This document shows, in pieces, positions 26,279-34,527 of a stretch of DNA of 64,000 bases (its first letter is position 1; each line of letters starts with the position of its first letter). The notes beneath the pieces were generated by a model that had not been told where the DNA came from, did no database searches, and saw nothing but the letters and a program-made list of their open reading frames with translations. Source of the stretch: Streptomyces zhaozhouensis (GTDB taxonomy: Bacteria; Actinomycetota; Actinomycetes; Streptomycetales; Streptomycetaceae); NCBI RefSeq assembly GCF_900230195.1, contig NZ_OCNE01000004.1, positions 310,001 to 374,000 of the forward strand, read 5' to 3'. The position numbers and the translations under genes were made by a program.

Positions 26279-26878
26279 AGACCTCTTCTTCCGGGGACGC
26301 GTCAAGGGGCCCGAGCGCCGAACCGGCACTCGAGCCCCGACCTTCAACACCATCTACCGGCTGACTGCACCGGCTTCTCGTTCCGCAGACCCGGCGACGT
26401 TTGGGCGGGACTGCGCGGATCGTCGCGTGACCGGGAACCACCTTCCAATCCGGGGTCTACGGTACCCGGGAGGACATCGTCCGAGCCCGGGCGCTTCTCA
26501 GGGTGTCCGCTCCTTACTGGCGCAGGATCTCCTCGTACGGGCAGGCGGCGCGGTAGCCGCTGTACGACCCCTCGGGTCGCCCGGTCCGGCAGCCAGCGGA
26601 AGAACCCACCACTCTCGGCTCCGCCACTCCGCTGCCGGACCGCTCCTACGTCACCTGCTCACACGGCAGTTCATCTCTGCCGTGTCCTCCATGACTTCTT
26701 GGGTACGACAGAAACCCTAGCCCTCGCGATGGCCAATGTCTACTTCAGCCACTACAGATTTTCTCTCCTCTCGGGCGGATTCCGTTCCGCTTCCGGGAGG
26801 GGCGGCCGCGAGGAGGGAAGGCCCCGGCGCGGCGATCGGCGCGTCGGGCCGGTCCGGTCGGGAGCCGGAGGGCCAGGC
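26279..26878. other. 600-bp intergenic stretch with no gene I can support
   Basis: It lies between the MerR gene and the last gene of the RiPP locus. GC content drops near 26700-26780. A short minus-strand frame ending near 26514 (tail YRAACPYEEILRQ) reads like the end of a real protein but has no start or homology I recognise. It may be a gene remnant marking the edge of the inserted cluster. Confidence 0.4.
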
Positions 26879-27625
26879 TCAGGCCCTGCGGACCTTCCAC
26901 ACCACTTCCGCCGGCCACTTCTCCGCCCAGTCCCGGTCGAGGGCTTCCTTGAAGTAGGTGGCGCCGCCCGCGGGGGCCGTGGGCTCCACCAGCCGTTCGA
27001 TGGAGAACCCGCACTCCCGGAACATGTCGATCCACTGCGCGTAGGTGGAGTGGAAGACGACCACGTCGCCGCCGTACTTCATCCTGGCGTCGCCGTAGGG
27101 GTTCGCGAGACGCTCGCCGACCGCGCCGCTCTGGTGGTCGAAGCACATCTGCAGGAGCGGCGAGTAGGTGCACAGGCCGAGGACGCCGCCGGGGCGGAGC
27201 ACTCGGTGGGCTTCCTGGAGCAGCCGCTGCGGCGGGGAGAAGTCGAAGGCGCCGTGGTCGCAGAACGCCGCGTCGAACACCCCGGAACGGAACGGCAGAC
27301 GCTCCGCCGCGGCCTGGACGAAGCCCGCGGCTCCGCCGTCGAGGCTGCGGGAGAGCTGGCCTGAGGAGAGCTCGACGCCGTAGGCCTCGAACCCGGCGCG
27401 GGCGAACCCGGTGGTGTCGTGCCCGATCCCGCAGCCGAGGTCGATGATCCGGGAGCCGGCCGGGAGGTCGTCGGTGAGGACCTTGAGGTCGCTCTCCGGA
27501 AGGTGCCAGATGCCCCAGGACGGGTGCCGCTCGGCGTCGAAGTGCTCCGGGTGGGCGTCGTGGTAAAGCTCGCTGTTGGCGTCCCAGTACCGCTCGTTGA
27601 CCTTGAGATAATTGATCTTCGCCAT
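26879..27625 (-). CDS. class I SAM-dependent methyltransferase of the RiPP locus
   Basis: 248 residues. The N-terminal YLKVNERYWDANSELYHDAH is typical of small-molecule/peptide methyltransferases. Motif I is IIDLGCGIGHDTTGFA (about 60-75), the acidic residue after beta-2 is in YGVELSSGQL, and LRPGGVLGLCTY (about 153-164) follows. It starts 9 nt after the stop of the binding-protein gene, with GAGGACAGG upstream, so it is the last gene of the minus-strand operon. It probably methylates the peptide product; whether on N, O or S cannot be told. Confidence 0.85.
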   Translation of the reverse strand: MAKINYLKVNERYWDANSELYHDAHPEHFDAERHPSWGIWHLPESDLKVLTDDLPAGSRIIDLGCGIGHDTTGFARAGFEAYGVELSSGQLSRSLDGGAAGFVQAAAERLPFRSGVFDAAFCDHGAFDFSPPQRLLQEAHRVLRPGGVLGLCTYSPLLQMCFDHQSGAVGERLANPYGDARMKYGGDVVVFHSTYAQWIDMFRECGFSIERLVEPTAPAGGATYFKEALDRDWAEKWPAEVVWKVRRA

Positions 27626-27634
27626 CGCCTGTCC

Positions 27635-28960
27635 TCAGTCTCGCGGGAGTTCGCACACCGATAGGTCCGCCCAGCCGGAGGGCGGGCTGACGTAGTTCTT
27701 CACACGCAGTCGTGCGGCAGACCTGAGTCGCCCGAACAGGCAGACCTCGCCGGTCGCCAGCAGGAGCTGTTCGGCCTGTGCGCAGTACGCGAGCCGGTCC
27801 TGGAGGTCGTCCGCGGCCAGGGCGCGGTGCACGAGCTCCGTGAACCCGGAAGCGGGGCCGCCGGGGAGCTGGTCCGCCGGCCGACGGGCGAAGGGGACCA
27901 GGAGGGCGGCCGGGTCGGGCCAGGGCGAGGCCAGCAGGACCAGGCGGAAGTCCTCGCGATGCGTGGTGTGGAGCTCGGTGAGATAGGCGCGGTAGTCGAT
28001 GGCCTCGGGCCGCAGGACGAGTCCGGTGTGGTCGCCGATCTGCTCGGCCAGGATCCGGGCCGTCTCCCGGTTCGGCGAGAAGTCCGGGAAGACCAGGCGG
28101 GCGGGGGAGCGCCCGGCCGCCGGGAACAGTTCGCGTGCCACGCGGGCCGGTGCGGTGGCGCGGCCGGGTTCCCACAGGCCGGTGAAGGAGTCGAGCGGGC
28201 CGAGCGCGCCGTGCAGCCGCTGGGACAGCTCCCGGCGGTCGATGGCGGCCGCGACGGCGTGCTTGCGCCGCGCGGCCATGCCGTTCGGCGGCAGCAAGGC
28301 GACGGCGATGTCGAGGTCGTCGACCCGCAGCTCCGGGTAGTCGGCGCGGTGGGCCCACCGGGAGACGGGGAACGTCGTCGGGCAGGTGACGTCGACGGCC
28401 TGCTGGTCGAAGAGGCGCTGTCCGTGCTCGGCGCCGGAGGACAGGACGTAGGTGATGTCGGGCCAGGGGCCGGTCGCCCGCAGCCGGATCTCCCCGGCCG
28501 GCCCTTCGGCCATGGTGTAGGCCCCGCTGCTCACGGCCGGGTCGGCGTTCCGGGGGCCGAAGACCGGATTGGCCAGAAGCGCGGGCAGGTTGCCGACGGG
28601 GCGACGGGTGGTCAGCAGCAGCCGGTCGGCTTCGACGGGCCTGATCTGCTCGATGAGCGACACGAGCCAGGCGAAGGGGCCGGCCTGTTGGGCGACCGTC
28701 GCGATGTGCCGGGCAATGTCGCGCGCGTGGATCGGCCGGCCGTCGGACCATCGCGCGTCGGGCCGCAGGGCGAGGCTCCAGCATTTCTCGTCCAGGCGTC
28801 GGGCGCGGTCCAGAAGGCCCGGCCGCAGAGTGCGGTCGGGGCCCTCCACGAAGAGCGGGCGGACCAGCTGCCGCGTGATGGTCAGGCCGGTCCAGTCGTC
28901 TGACGCGCCGTAGAGGCCCGACGGAACGAGGTCTGTTTCCACTCGAATCGGCTTGGACAC
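27635..28960 (-). CDS. OppA/SgrR-type solute-binding protein lacking a signal peptide
   Basis: 441 residues from the GTG at 28960 (AAGGGG 8 nt upstream). The protein has the SBP_bac_5 pattern: LTITRQLVRPLFVEG near the N-terminus, WSLALRPDARWSDGRPIHARD (the typical W-S-DG-P region, about 60-80), and FRLVLLASPWPDPAALLVPF late on. Family members normally carry a lipoprotein signal and feed peptide importers. Here no hydrophobic N-terminus exists and no permease is nearby, so it should be cytoplasmic. It could hold the precursor, a leader fragment or the product. No enzyme function can be claimed. Confidence 0.82.
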   Translation of the reverse strand: MSKPIRVETDLVPSGLYGASDDWTGLTITRQLVRPLFVEGPDRTLRPGLLDRARRLDEKCWSLALRPDARWSDGRPIHARDIARHIATVAQQAGPFAWLVSLIEQIRPVEADRLLLTTRRPVGNLPALLANPVFGPRNADPAVSSGAYTMAEGPAGEIRLRATGPWPDITYVLSSGAEHGQRLFDQQAVDVTCPTTFPVSRWAHRADYPELRVDDLDIAVALLPPNGMAARRKHAVAAAIDRRELSQRLHGALGPLDSFTGLWEPGRATAPARVARELFPAAGRSPARLVFPDFSPNRETARILAEQIGDHTGLVLRPEAIDYRAYLTELHTTHREDFRLVLLASPWPDPAALLVPFARRPADQLPGGPASGFTELVHRALAADDLQDRLAYCAQAEQLLLATGEVCLFGRLRSAARLRVKNYVSPPSGWADLSVCELPRD

Positions 28961-29064
28961 GCCCACTTCCCCTTTGGCACAGTACCGTGGCGTCGTCGAC
29001 ACGAGCCGGCGCCTATTACCGCGAGGCGCAGCCCGGAGGACCTCAGTACAGTGCGCCGGGCCGT

Positions 29065-30069
29065 CTACCAGGTCTGGGCGGTGATGCGGCCGGTTTCGAA
29101 GTCGATTATTTTCCGTACGTCGTATTCTTCGCTTCTGGCGATACCCGCAAGGTGATGAATGATCGAAGCGGCCATCCAGGCGCCGATGATGGTGTTGTTG
29201 GGGCCGAATGAATAGCGCGTGCTCCGCAGGCTCCCCGAACCGTCAGTCGCGTTGGATTCCGCGTTCTCGGGGTAGGCGAGATCCTTCGGGGTGACAGTCG
29301 ATCTCCCGGGCGTGAAGAGAGGGCCGTAGAAACCGCGCTGCATACCCACGCCACCGAAAATGGACGGCGTGTTCCGAGCCCAGGCAGACTCGGCGACCGC
29401 ATCCGATATGCTGCCTATCGGCTGGTCTATGCACACGGCGACGGCGTGGACGTCCGGATGCGCGTCAAGGATTTCGTCGATTTCTGCGGGTGAACTGACG
29501 AACCGGTTGACGAGCGTGACCTCGGCGTCCGGCACCCGGTCGCTGATATAGGCGTGGGCCCCCGCCAGCTTGGGCTCGCCCACAGCCGCCCGCGGGAAAA
29601 TGAACTGGCGGTTCAGGTTGTTCAGTTGCACGTCGTCGGAGTCGACGAGCACGAAACGTCCGACGCCGGCTCCGATGAGATGCTGGAGGACCACGCTGCC
29701 GGTGCCCCCCACGCCCATGACCATGACCGTCGCGTCGCAGACGCGGCGTTGCGCCTCGTCGGGGCGGAGCGTGTGCAGGGCCAGATGCCCCCACTGCCGG
29801 GCGTGGACGCTGTCGTCGCCCGCCGGCCCCGTGGGCGACTCGACCAGCAGGCCGCGTGCGCGCAGGGCTCTCACGAGGCCGTCGCAGTCGGAGTCCCGGC
29901 GCGTCAGCGCTTCGAGGACTTCGTTGTCGCAGCCGTCTTCCAGGGTTTCCACAAGACGCCTCACGGCGCCCTTGCGGTCGTCGAGGACATACTTCTTCTT
30001 CTCGCCCTGGAATGTCACCTTGCCGTCGGACAACACCAATTGCCAGGCGGGATTCAGCCATACACGCAT
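29065..30069 (-). CDS. ThiF/MccB-like adenylating enzyme acting on the precursor peptide
   Basis: 334 residues from the ATG at 30069. The N-terminal 90 residues (MRVWLNPAWQLVLSDGKVTF, then QGEKKKYVLDD) resemble the peptide-clamp (RRE) domain of MccB. The E1-type domain follows: MVMGVGGTGSVVLQH (nucleotide loop, about 117-131), LVDSDDVQLNNLNRQF (Asp, Asn, Arg; about 140-155), EPKLAGA (Lys, about 167) and VCIDQPIG. The CxxC zinc pairs of MccB are absent. Relatives AMPylate a peptide C-terminus (microcin C) or drive dehydrative ring closure (pantocin A). A GTG at 30156 is in frame but lies inside a hairpin. Confidence 0.85.
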   Translation of the reverse strand: MRVWLNPAWQLVLSDGKVTFQGEKKKYVLDDRKGAVRRLVETLEDGCDNEVLEALTRRDSDCDGLVRALRARGLLVESPTGPAGDDSVHARQWGHLALHTLRPDEAQRRVCDATVMVMGVGGTGSVVLQHLIGAGVGRFVLVDSDDVQLNNLNRQFIFPRAAVGEPKLAGAHAYISDRVPDAEVTLVNRFVSSPAEIDEILDAHPDVHAVAVCIDQPIGSISDAVAESAWARNTPSIFGGVGMQRGFYGPLFTPGRSTVTPKDLAYPENAESNATDGSGSLRSTRYSFGPNNTIIGAWMAASIIHHLAGIARSEEYDVRKIIDFETGRITAQTW

Positions 30070-30120
30070 AGAGCGCGACACGTCCTCCGGGAAGAAACGG
30101 ATGCCACTCCGGGGTGCAAG

Positions 30121-30164
30121 GAGCGGGAGTGCGGCCCCGGTGATAAGGGGCTGCACTCCCGCTC
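30121..30164 (-). terminator. hairpin between precursor and ThiF genes
   Basis: A perfect 12-bp inverted repeat (GAGCGGGAGTGC at 30121-30132 and its complement at 30153-30164) is extended inward by a GCCCC/GGGGC stem. It starts 6 nt after the precursor stop. A partial terminator at this place would give many precursor transcripts per enzyme transcript, as known between mccA and mccB. It could also protect the short mRNA from 3' decay. Confidence 0.75.
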
Positions 30165-30170
30165 ACGTTG

Positions 30171-30290
30171 TCAGCAGCGGTGGACCATCACCGTGGCGGC
30201 GTCGGCCACGTCCATCTCCTCGATGAAGAAGATGTCATCCTGCTCCTGCGTGGCAACCTGAATCGCGGACTCAGTAACGTTCTCGTTCAT
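30171..30290 (-). CDS. 39-residue RiPP precursor peptide
   Basis: An ATG at 30290 with GAGGAG 6 nt upstream opens a 39-codon frame. The peptide is acidic in the first two thirds (QEQDDIFFIEEMDVADAA, residues 15-32), a leader-like composition. It ends TVMVHRC at residues 33-39, with the only Cys as last residue. Glu24-Glu25 precede Met26, recalling the Glu-Glu-Asn core of pantocin A. It has no signal peptide or membrane helix. It is the first gene of the operon and lies just before a hairpin and the ThiF-like enzyme. I know no homologue; the assignment rests on size, ribosome site, promoter and context. Confidence 0.75.
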   Translation of the reverse strand: MNENVTESAIQVATQEQDDIFFIEEMDVADAATVMVHRC

Positions 30291-30337
30291 CGTCGCTCCT
30301 CATGTGCATCGGAACTGAATTGCTCTGACGCAATGAA

Positions 30338-30366
30338 GTTTCACCATCTGGACAGGGCCTTGTCAA
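30338..30366 (-). promoter_or_regulatory. candidate promoter of the precursor operon
   Basis: On the minus strand TTGACA (30366-30361) is followed after 17 nt by TGAAAC (30343-30338), predicting a start near 30331 and a 40-nt leader. The -35 box is a perfect consensus. It lies in the AT-richest stretch of the divergent region. Confidence 0.55.
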
Positions 30367-30533
30367 GCGTCTTTTCATGGGTATTCTATTTTCCCTGCAA
30401 ATTGGCTTCAATGACTGCAATGCAGACATTTCTTCTCTTGTGTCCGCCGTTCGGGCCGGGTACGGTGAACGCGGGGCACGTACGCCTTTGCTGCGTACCG
30501 CGAGGGGGGATTCAAGGGGTTCCGGTGTGGGTA

Positions 30534-30562
30534 TTGGATGTCTCGGGCTGATCGCCGATAAC
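30534..30562 (+). promoter_or_regulatory. candidate promoter of the ABC-F/dioxygenase/MFS operon
   Basis: TTGGAT and GATAAC with a 17-nt spacer lie about 50 nt before the ABC-F start. The 324-bp divergent region (30291-30614) thus seems to carry back-to-back promoters. No regulator gene belongs to the locus. Confidence 0.45.
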
Positions 30563-30614
30563 TGGAGTGTTAGCCTCCGTATCCGTACGCCGCGCATCTT
30601 CCAAAGCCGAGAGA

Positions 30615-32249
30615 ATGAAGCTCACTATCATGGGATTCCTTGAGTTCAACGGTGTCCGGTGCGATCTTGCCGACGGGCGGACGCTGTTCGGAGATGTCAG
30701 CTTCACCGTGGGCGCGGGGGAGGTCGCGGCGCTGATCGGCCACAACGGCGCGGGGAAGAGCACCCTGGTCAACGTCGCGTGCAAGCGGCTCAAGCCGCGC
30801 TCGGGCTCGGTCAACGTCCAGGGCGGACTGGCGATGATGCCCCAGTTCATCGGCTCGGTACGGGACGACTCCACCGTGCGCGACCTGCTGCTGGCCGCCG
30901 CCCCCGAGCGGATCGCCGCGGCCGCGGCGGACATCGACGCCCTCGAACTCGAGTTGATGGAGCGCGACGACGAGGCCACGCAGATGCGGTACGCCGAGGC
31001 GCTGAGCACCTGGGGCGAGGCCGGCGGCTACGAGATCGAGGTGCTCTGGGACGTGGTGACCACCGCGGCGCTCGGTGTGCCCTTCGACCGCGCCCGCTTC
31101 CGCGACGTCAACACCCTCTCCGGCGGCGAGCAGAAGCGCTTGGTCCTCGAAGCGCTGCTGCGCGGGCGCGAGCAGGTGCTCATCCTCGACGAGCCGGACA
31201 ACTACCTGGACGTCCCGGGCAAGCGGTGGCTTGAGGAGCAGTTGCACACCACCGACAAGGCCGTGCTGCTCGTCAGCCACGACCGGGCCCTGCTCGGCAA
31301 CGTGGCCACGAAGATCGTCGCCCTCGAAGGCCGCAGCACCTGGGTGCACGGCGGCTCCTTCACCGGCTGGAAGGAGGCCCGCCAAGCCCGGCGCGAACGG
31401 CTGGCCGAGCTGCACCGCCGATGGGACGAGGAGCACGCGCGGCTCAAGGAACTGGTGCACACCCTCGGCGAGCAGGCGAAGATCAGCGCCGCCATGGCGC
31501 CCCGCTACCGCGCCGCCCAGACCCGGCTGCGCAAGTACGAGGAGGCCGGTCGCCCGCCCGAGCTGCCCCGGGAGCAGCGGGTGGTCCCCCGTCTCACGGG
31601 AGGCCGCACGGGAACCCGCGTCATCACCTGTGAGCAGTTGGAACTCACCGGGCTCATGAAGCCGTTCGACCTGGAGATCTTCCTGGGCGACCGGGTCGCG
31701 GTCCTGGGGTCGAACGGCTCCGGCAAGAGCCACCTCCTGAAGCTGCTCGCCGGGCTCGACGTGGACCACGCGGGCTCCTGGCGCCTGGGCGCGCGCGTCG
31801 TACCCGGCTTCTTCACGCAGACCCACCAGCATCCGGAGTGGGTGGGCAAGACCCTCGTGGAGATCATGGGCCGTGGCGAGGGCATCCGCGAGGGCCTCGA
31901 CCGCGGTGCCGCCGCGGGAATGCTCTCGCGCTACGAGCTCGCGGGCTCGGCGGACCAGCGCTTCGAGACGCTCTCCGGAGGACAGCAGGCCCGGTTCCAG
32001 ATCCTGCTCCTGGAACTCGGCGGCGCGACGCTGCTCCTGCTCGACGAGCCGACGGACAACCTCGACCTGGTCTCGGCTGAGGCCTTGCAGCAGGCCATTG
32101 AGCAGTTCAACGGCACGGTCGTCGTGGTCACCCACGACCGCTGGCTCGCGAGCTCCTTCAACCGCTACCTCCTCTTCCGTTCCGACGGCGAGGTGGTGGA
32201 GACGCCGGAACCGGTGTGGGACGAGAACCGGGTGACCAGGGCCCGCTGA
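30615..32249 (+). CDS. ABC-F family ATPase, likely ribosome protection
   Basis: 544 residues with two ATP-binding cassettes and no membrane segments. Cassette 1 has GHNGAGKST (42-50), LSGGEQKRLVLEALL and LILDEPDNYLDVPGKRWLEE. A charged helical linker (ARQARRERLAELHRRWDEEH, about 255-275) follows. Cassette 2 has GSNGSGKSH (about 365), LSGGQQARFQILL and LLLLDEPTDNLDLVS. Antibiotic-resistance ABC-F proteins in producers displace drugs from the ribosome. As first gene opposite a RiPP operon it is probably the self-protection factor. I chose the ATG at 30615; 30630 is also possible. Confidence 0.88.
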   Translation: MKLTIMGFLEFNGVRCDLADGRTLFGDVSFTVGAGEVAALIGHNGAGKSTLVNVACKRLKPRSGSVNVQGGLAMMPQFIGSVRDDSTVRDLLLAAAPERIAAAAADIDALELELMERDDEATQMRYAEALSTWGEAGGYEIEVLWDVVTTAALGVPFDRARFRDVNTLSGGEQKRLVLEALLRGREQVLILDEPDNYLDVPGKRWLEEQLHTTDKAVLLVSHDRALLGNVATKIVALEGRSTWVHGGSFTGWKEARQARRERLAELHRRWDEEHARLKELVHTLGEQAKISAAMAPRYRAAQTRLRKYEEAGRPPELPREQRVVPRLTGGRTGTRVITCEQLELTGLMKPFDLEIFLGDRVAVLGSNGSGKSHLLKLLAGLDVDHAGSWRLGARVVPGFFTQTHQHPEWVGKTLVEIMGRGEGIREGLDRGAAAGMLSRYELAGSADQRFETLSGGQQARFQILLLELGGATLLLLDEPTDNLDLVSAEALQQAIEQFNGTVVVVTHDRWLASSFNRYLLFRSDGEVVETPEPVWDENRVTRAR

Positions 32250-32288
32250 TCGCGTGGCGTGGCCCCTATCGACCGAAGGAGAGGCAAC

Positions 32289-33044
32289 ATGCAGGACTCG
32301 GCGCAGACCACGTCCGTCATGGAGCAGCGGACCGCTGCCGTCCCCGACCACATGGGCAGGGACGCCGCGATCGCCTTCCACGGCAGGACGATCGAGCTGC
32401 TGACGACGCCCCCCGTGGTACAGGCGCTCGGCCAGTTGCGGCCGGGCAGCGACGCTCCGGCCACCAGCCTGCCCCTGATGCCCGCGGACTTCACCGGCCC
32501 CCTCCTCGCTGAGCTGGCCGCGTTGCCGACGTGGGCCACGGAGCAGTGGCTGCTCACCCCCGACGACAACGTGCAGCCGGCCGACGCCGACGAGTTCGCC
32601 GCGGCCGCCCCCGAGCGGCGCTTCTCGCGCAGCGGCTGTCTGCGCGACATCCCCAAGTCCGCGCTGGGTATCCGCGCGTTCATCTCCGCGGTCAAGAGCC
32701 CCAAGGTGGCCGACGCGTTCTCGACGGCCTTCGGCGAGCCCGTCTCCTTCCGCTCGGCCGACATCGCCAGGTACGAGGCCGACCACTATCTGCGTCGTCA
32801 CTCCGACACCTTCGACGACCGGCGCTTCGGCCTCGTCTTCTTCCTCTCGCCGGGGTGGACCGCCGGCGACGGCGGTGAACTCGTGGTGGAGGCGCCCAGC
32901 GGCGCGGCTCTGACCACCCAGCCCGAGCAAGGACGTCTGGCGATGCTGCGGATCAACCCCGGATACCACCACAGCGTCTGCCGCATCCGCTCGCGGTCCT
33001 GGGTGCGCTACTCCATCGCCGTCCACTTCGGCACGGCCAAGTAG
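32289..33044 (+). CDS. Fe(II)/2-oxoglutarate-dependent dioxygenase (prolyl-hydroxylase type)
   Basis: 251 residues. A C-terminal double-stranded beta-helix has RRHSDTFDDRRFGLVFFL (iron ligands His171 and Asp173), GGELVVE, and GYHHSVCRIRSRSWVRYS (distal His227 or 228, and an Arg for 2-oxoglutarate). The first 90 or so residues show no family I recognise. It should hydroxylate or desaturate a residue of the precursor, a role played by PaaB in pantocin A. AAGGAGAGG lies 5 nt before the ATG at 32289, 39 bp after the ABC-F stop. Confidence 0.82.
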   Translation: MQDSAQTTSVMEQRTAAVPDHMGRDAAIAFHGRTIELLTTPPVVQALGQLRPGSDAPATSLPLMPADFTGPLLAELAALPTWATEQWLLTPDDNVQPADADEFAAAAPERRFSRSGCLRDIPKSALGIRAFISAVKSPKVADAFSTAFGEPVSFRSADIARYEADHYLRRHSDTFDDRRFGLVFFLSPGWTAGDGGELVVEAPSGAALTTQPEQGRLAMLRINPGYHHSVCRIRSRSWVRYSIAVHFGTAK

Positions 33045-33192
33045 CGTCTGCCCCGGACGGCGTATCGCTCCCACGAGCCTTCGGCGGCCTGTTGTTGCTT
33101 TTCGCACGGCTTCGCCCAGCACAGGCGGAGCCGTGCGGTGACATTCACCAGTGCTCTGATCAGATCTACCGGCGTGCCGCCAGGAGTTGGAC

Positions 33193-34527
33193 GTGCTCAA
33201 AGACAGCAGTTTCAGGAACCTGTGGACTGCCCAGACGGTTTCCCTGTTCGGTACCCAGGCCTGCGTGGTCATCATCCCGCTGCTCGCCCTGGAGACCCTG
33301 GACGCCTCCGCGTTCGAGATGGGGCTGCTCGGCAGTGCCGAGTCGCTGGCCGTGCTGCTCCTCGGGCTCTGGATCGGCGTGACCGCCGACCGCTACCCGC
33401 GCAGGTCGGTCATGGTGACATCGAACATCCTGCGCCTGCTCCTGATAGGTCTCATCCCGGTGGCGTACGTGCTGGACGTGCTGAGCATCCCCCTGCTCTT
33501 CGTCGCCGTCTTCCTGGTCGGGGCCCTCACCCTGCTGTACGACTCCGCCCTGTCCTCACACGTGGTCATGACGTTCGACCGCCGCCAACTCCCCAAGATC
33601 AACTCGTACATGGAGGGCAGCACCGCTGTCAGCGAGGTCGCGGGACCGGGCCTGGGCGGGCTCCTGGTCCAGGCGCTGGGGGCGCCGCTGGCCCTGGTCG
33701 CCGACGTCTGCAGCTACGTCGTGAGCACGGTCCTGCTGCTCAGGCCGGGCGACGGCGGTAAGAAGGGCGCGGCGGGCACCTCGGGGGTGAACACCACGGA
33801 GACGCACGCCGGGCAGCAGAACGCCGGCCAAGGGGACGCCCCGGACGCCGAGGCCGCGCGGGAGGGCGGCGAGCAGGAGTCGGTCAAGGGCACTCTGTCC
33901 GGCTTCACCTGGGCCTTCTCCCACCGCGTACTGCGGCCGGTGATCGTCTCCGCGGCCCACTTCAACTTCTTCACCGCGATGTTCTTCGCCGTCTACACCT
34001 TCTACGTGGTCAAGGAGTTGGGCTTCAGCCCACTCCTGGTCGGCCTCGCGAGCACGGCCGGCGGGCTCGGCGGTGTGCTGGCCGCGACGGCCGCTTCCTC
34101 GTTCATGAGCAAGGTGCGTACCCAGCTGCTCTATGTCCTGTCCCTGGTCGTGCCCACCGTGGGCGCCTTCCTCGTCCCTGGCTCCGAGCTGCTGAGCTCC
34201 TCCCTCGCGCAGTTCCTGTCGGTGGCCGCCGGAATGTTCCTGTGGAGCTTCGCCATTGTCGTGAACCTGGTCATGAGCGAGACGATCAAGCAGATGGTGA
34301 CGCCTTCGCACATCATCGGTCAGGTCACCTCCGCGATGCGCTTCACGACGCTCGGCTTCGAACCCGTCGGCGCGATCGTGGGCGGTACCGTCTCCCAGTT
34401 CCTCAGCCCCGCCACCGCCCTGGTCATCGCGGCTTGCGGCCTCGCGACCTCCGTCGTCTGGGTCATCTTCAACCGCCACCTCGGCGGGTACGACGTCAAC
34501 GAGGAGGAACCCGTCAGCGCCACCTGA
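33193..34527 (+). CDS. MFS exporter of the RiPP locus
   Basis: 444 residues from the GTG at 33193 (AGGAG 6 nt upstream; an in-frame TTG at 33187 overlaps that site). It has 12 predicted helices of the MFS_3 (EntS-like exporter) group, with the motif GVTADRYPRRSVMVTSN after helix 2. A hydrophilic Gly/Ala/Glu-rich loop (about residues 185-230) lies between the halves. It probably exports the product and may share in self-resistance, as PaaC does for pantocin A. Last gene of the plus-strand unit. Confidence 0.85.
   Translation: MLKDSSFRNLWTAQTVSLFGTQACVVIIPLLALETLDASAFEMGLLGSAESLAVLLLGLWIGVTADRYPRRSVMVTSNILRLLLIGLIPVAYVLDVLSIPLLFVAVFLVGALTLLYDSALSSHVVMTFDRRQLPKINSYMEGSTAVSEVAGPGLGGLLVQALGAPLALVADVCSYVVSTVLLLRPGDGGKKGAAGTSGVNTTETHAGQQNAGQGDAPDAEAAREGGEQESVKGTLSGFTWAFSHRVLRPVIVSAAHFNFFTAMFFAVYTFYVVKELGFSPLLVGLASTAGGLGGVLAATAASSFMSKVRTQLLYVLSLVVPTVGAFLVPGSELLSSSLAQFLSVAAGMFLWSFAIVVNLVMSETIKQMVTPSHIIGQVTSAMRFTTLGFEPVGAIVGGTVSQFLSPATALVIAACGLATSVVWVIFNRHLGGYDVNEEEPVSAT

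Noticed and set aside
26510..26640. Short minus-strand frame with tail YRAACPYEEILRQ
   Set aside because: It looks like the end of a protein, but has no plausible start or ribosome site; left as a possible gene remnant only.
26247..26720. 157-codon plus-strand frame upstream of the RiPP locus
   Set aside because: It crosses the MerR start region and has irregular codon use and no recognisable domain.
29065..30156. ThiF protein as a housekeeping MoeB/ThiF sulfur-carrier enzyme
   Set aside because: It lacks the CxxC zinc pairs, carries an extra N-terminal clamp-like domain and has no thiamin or molybdopterin genes nearby.
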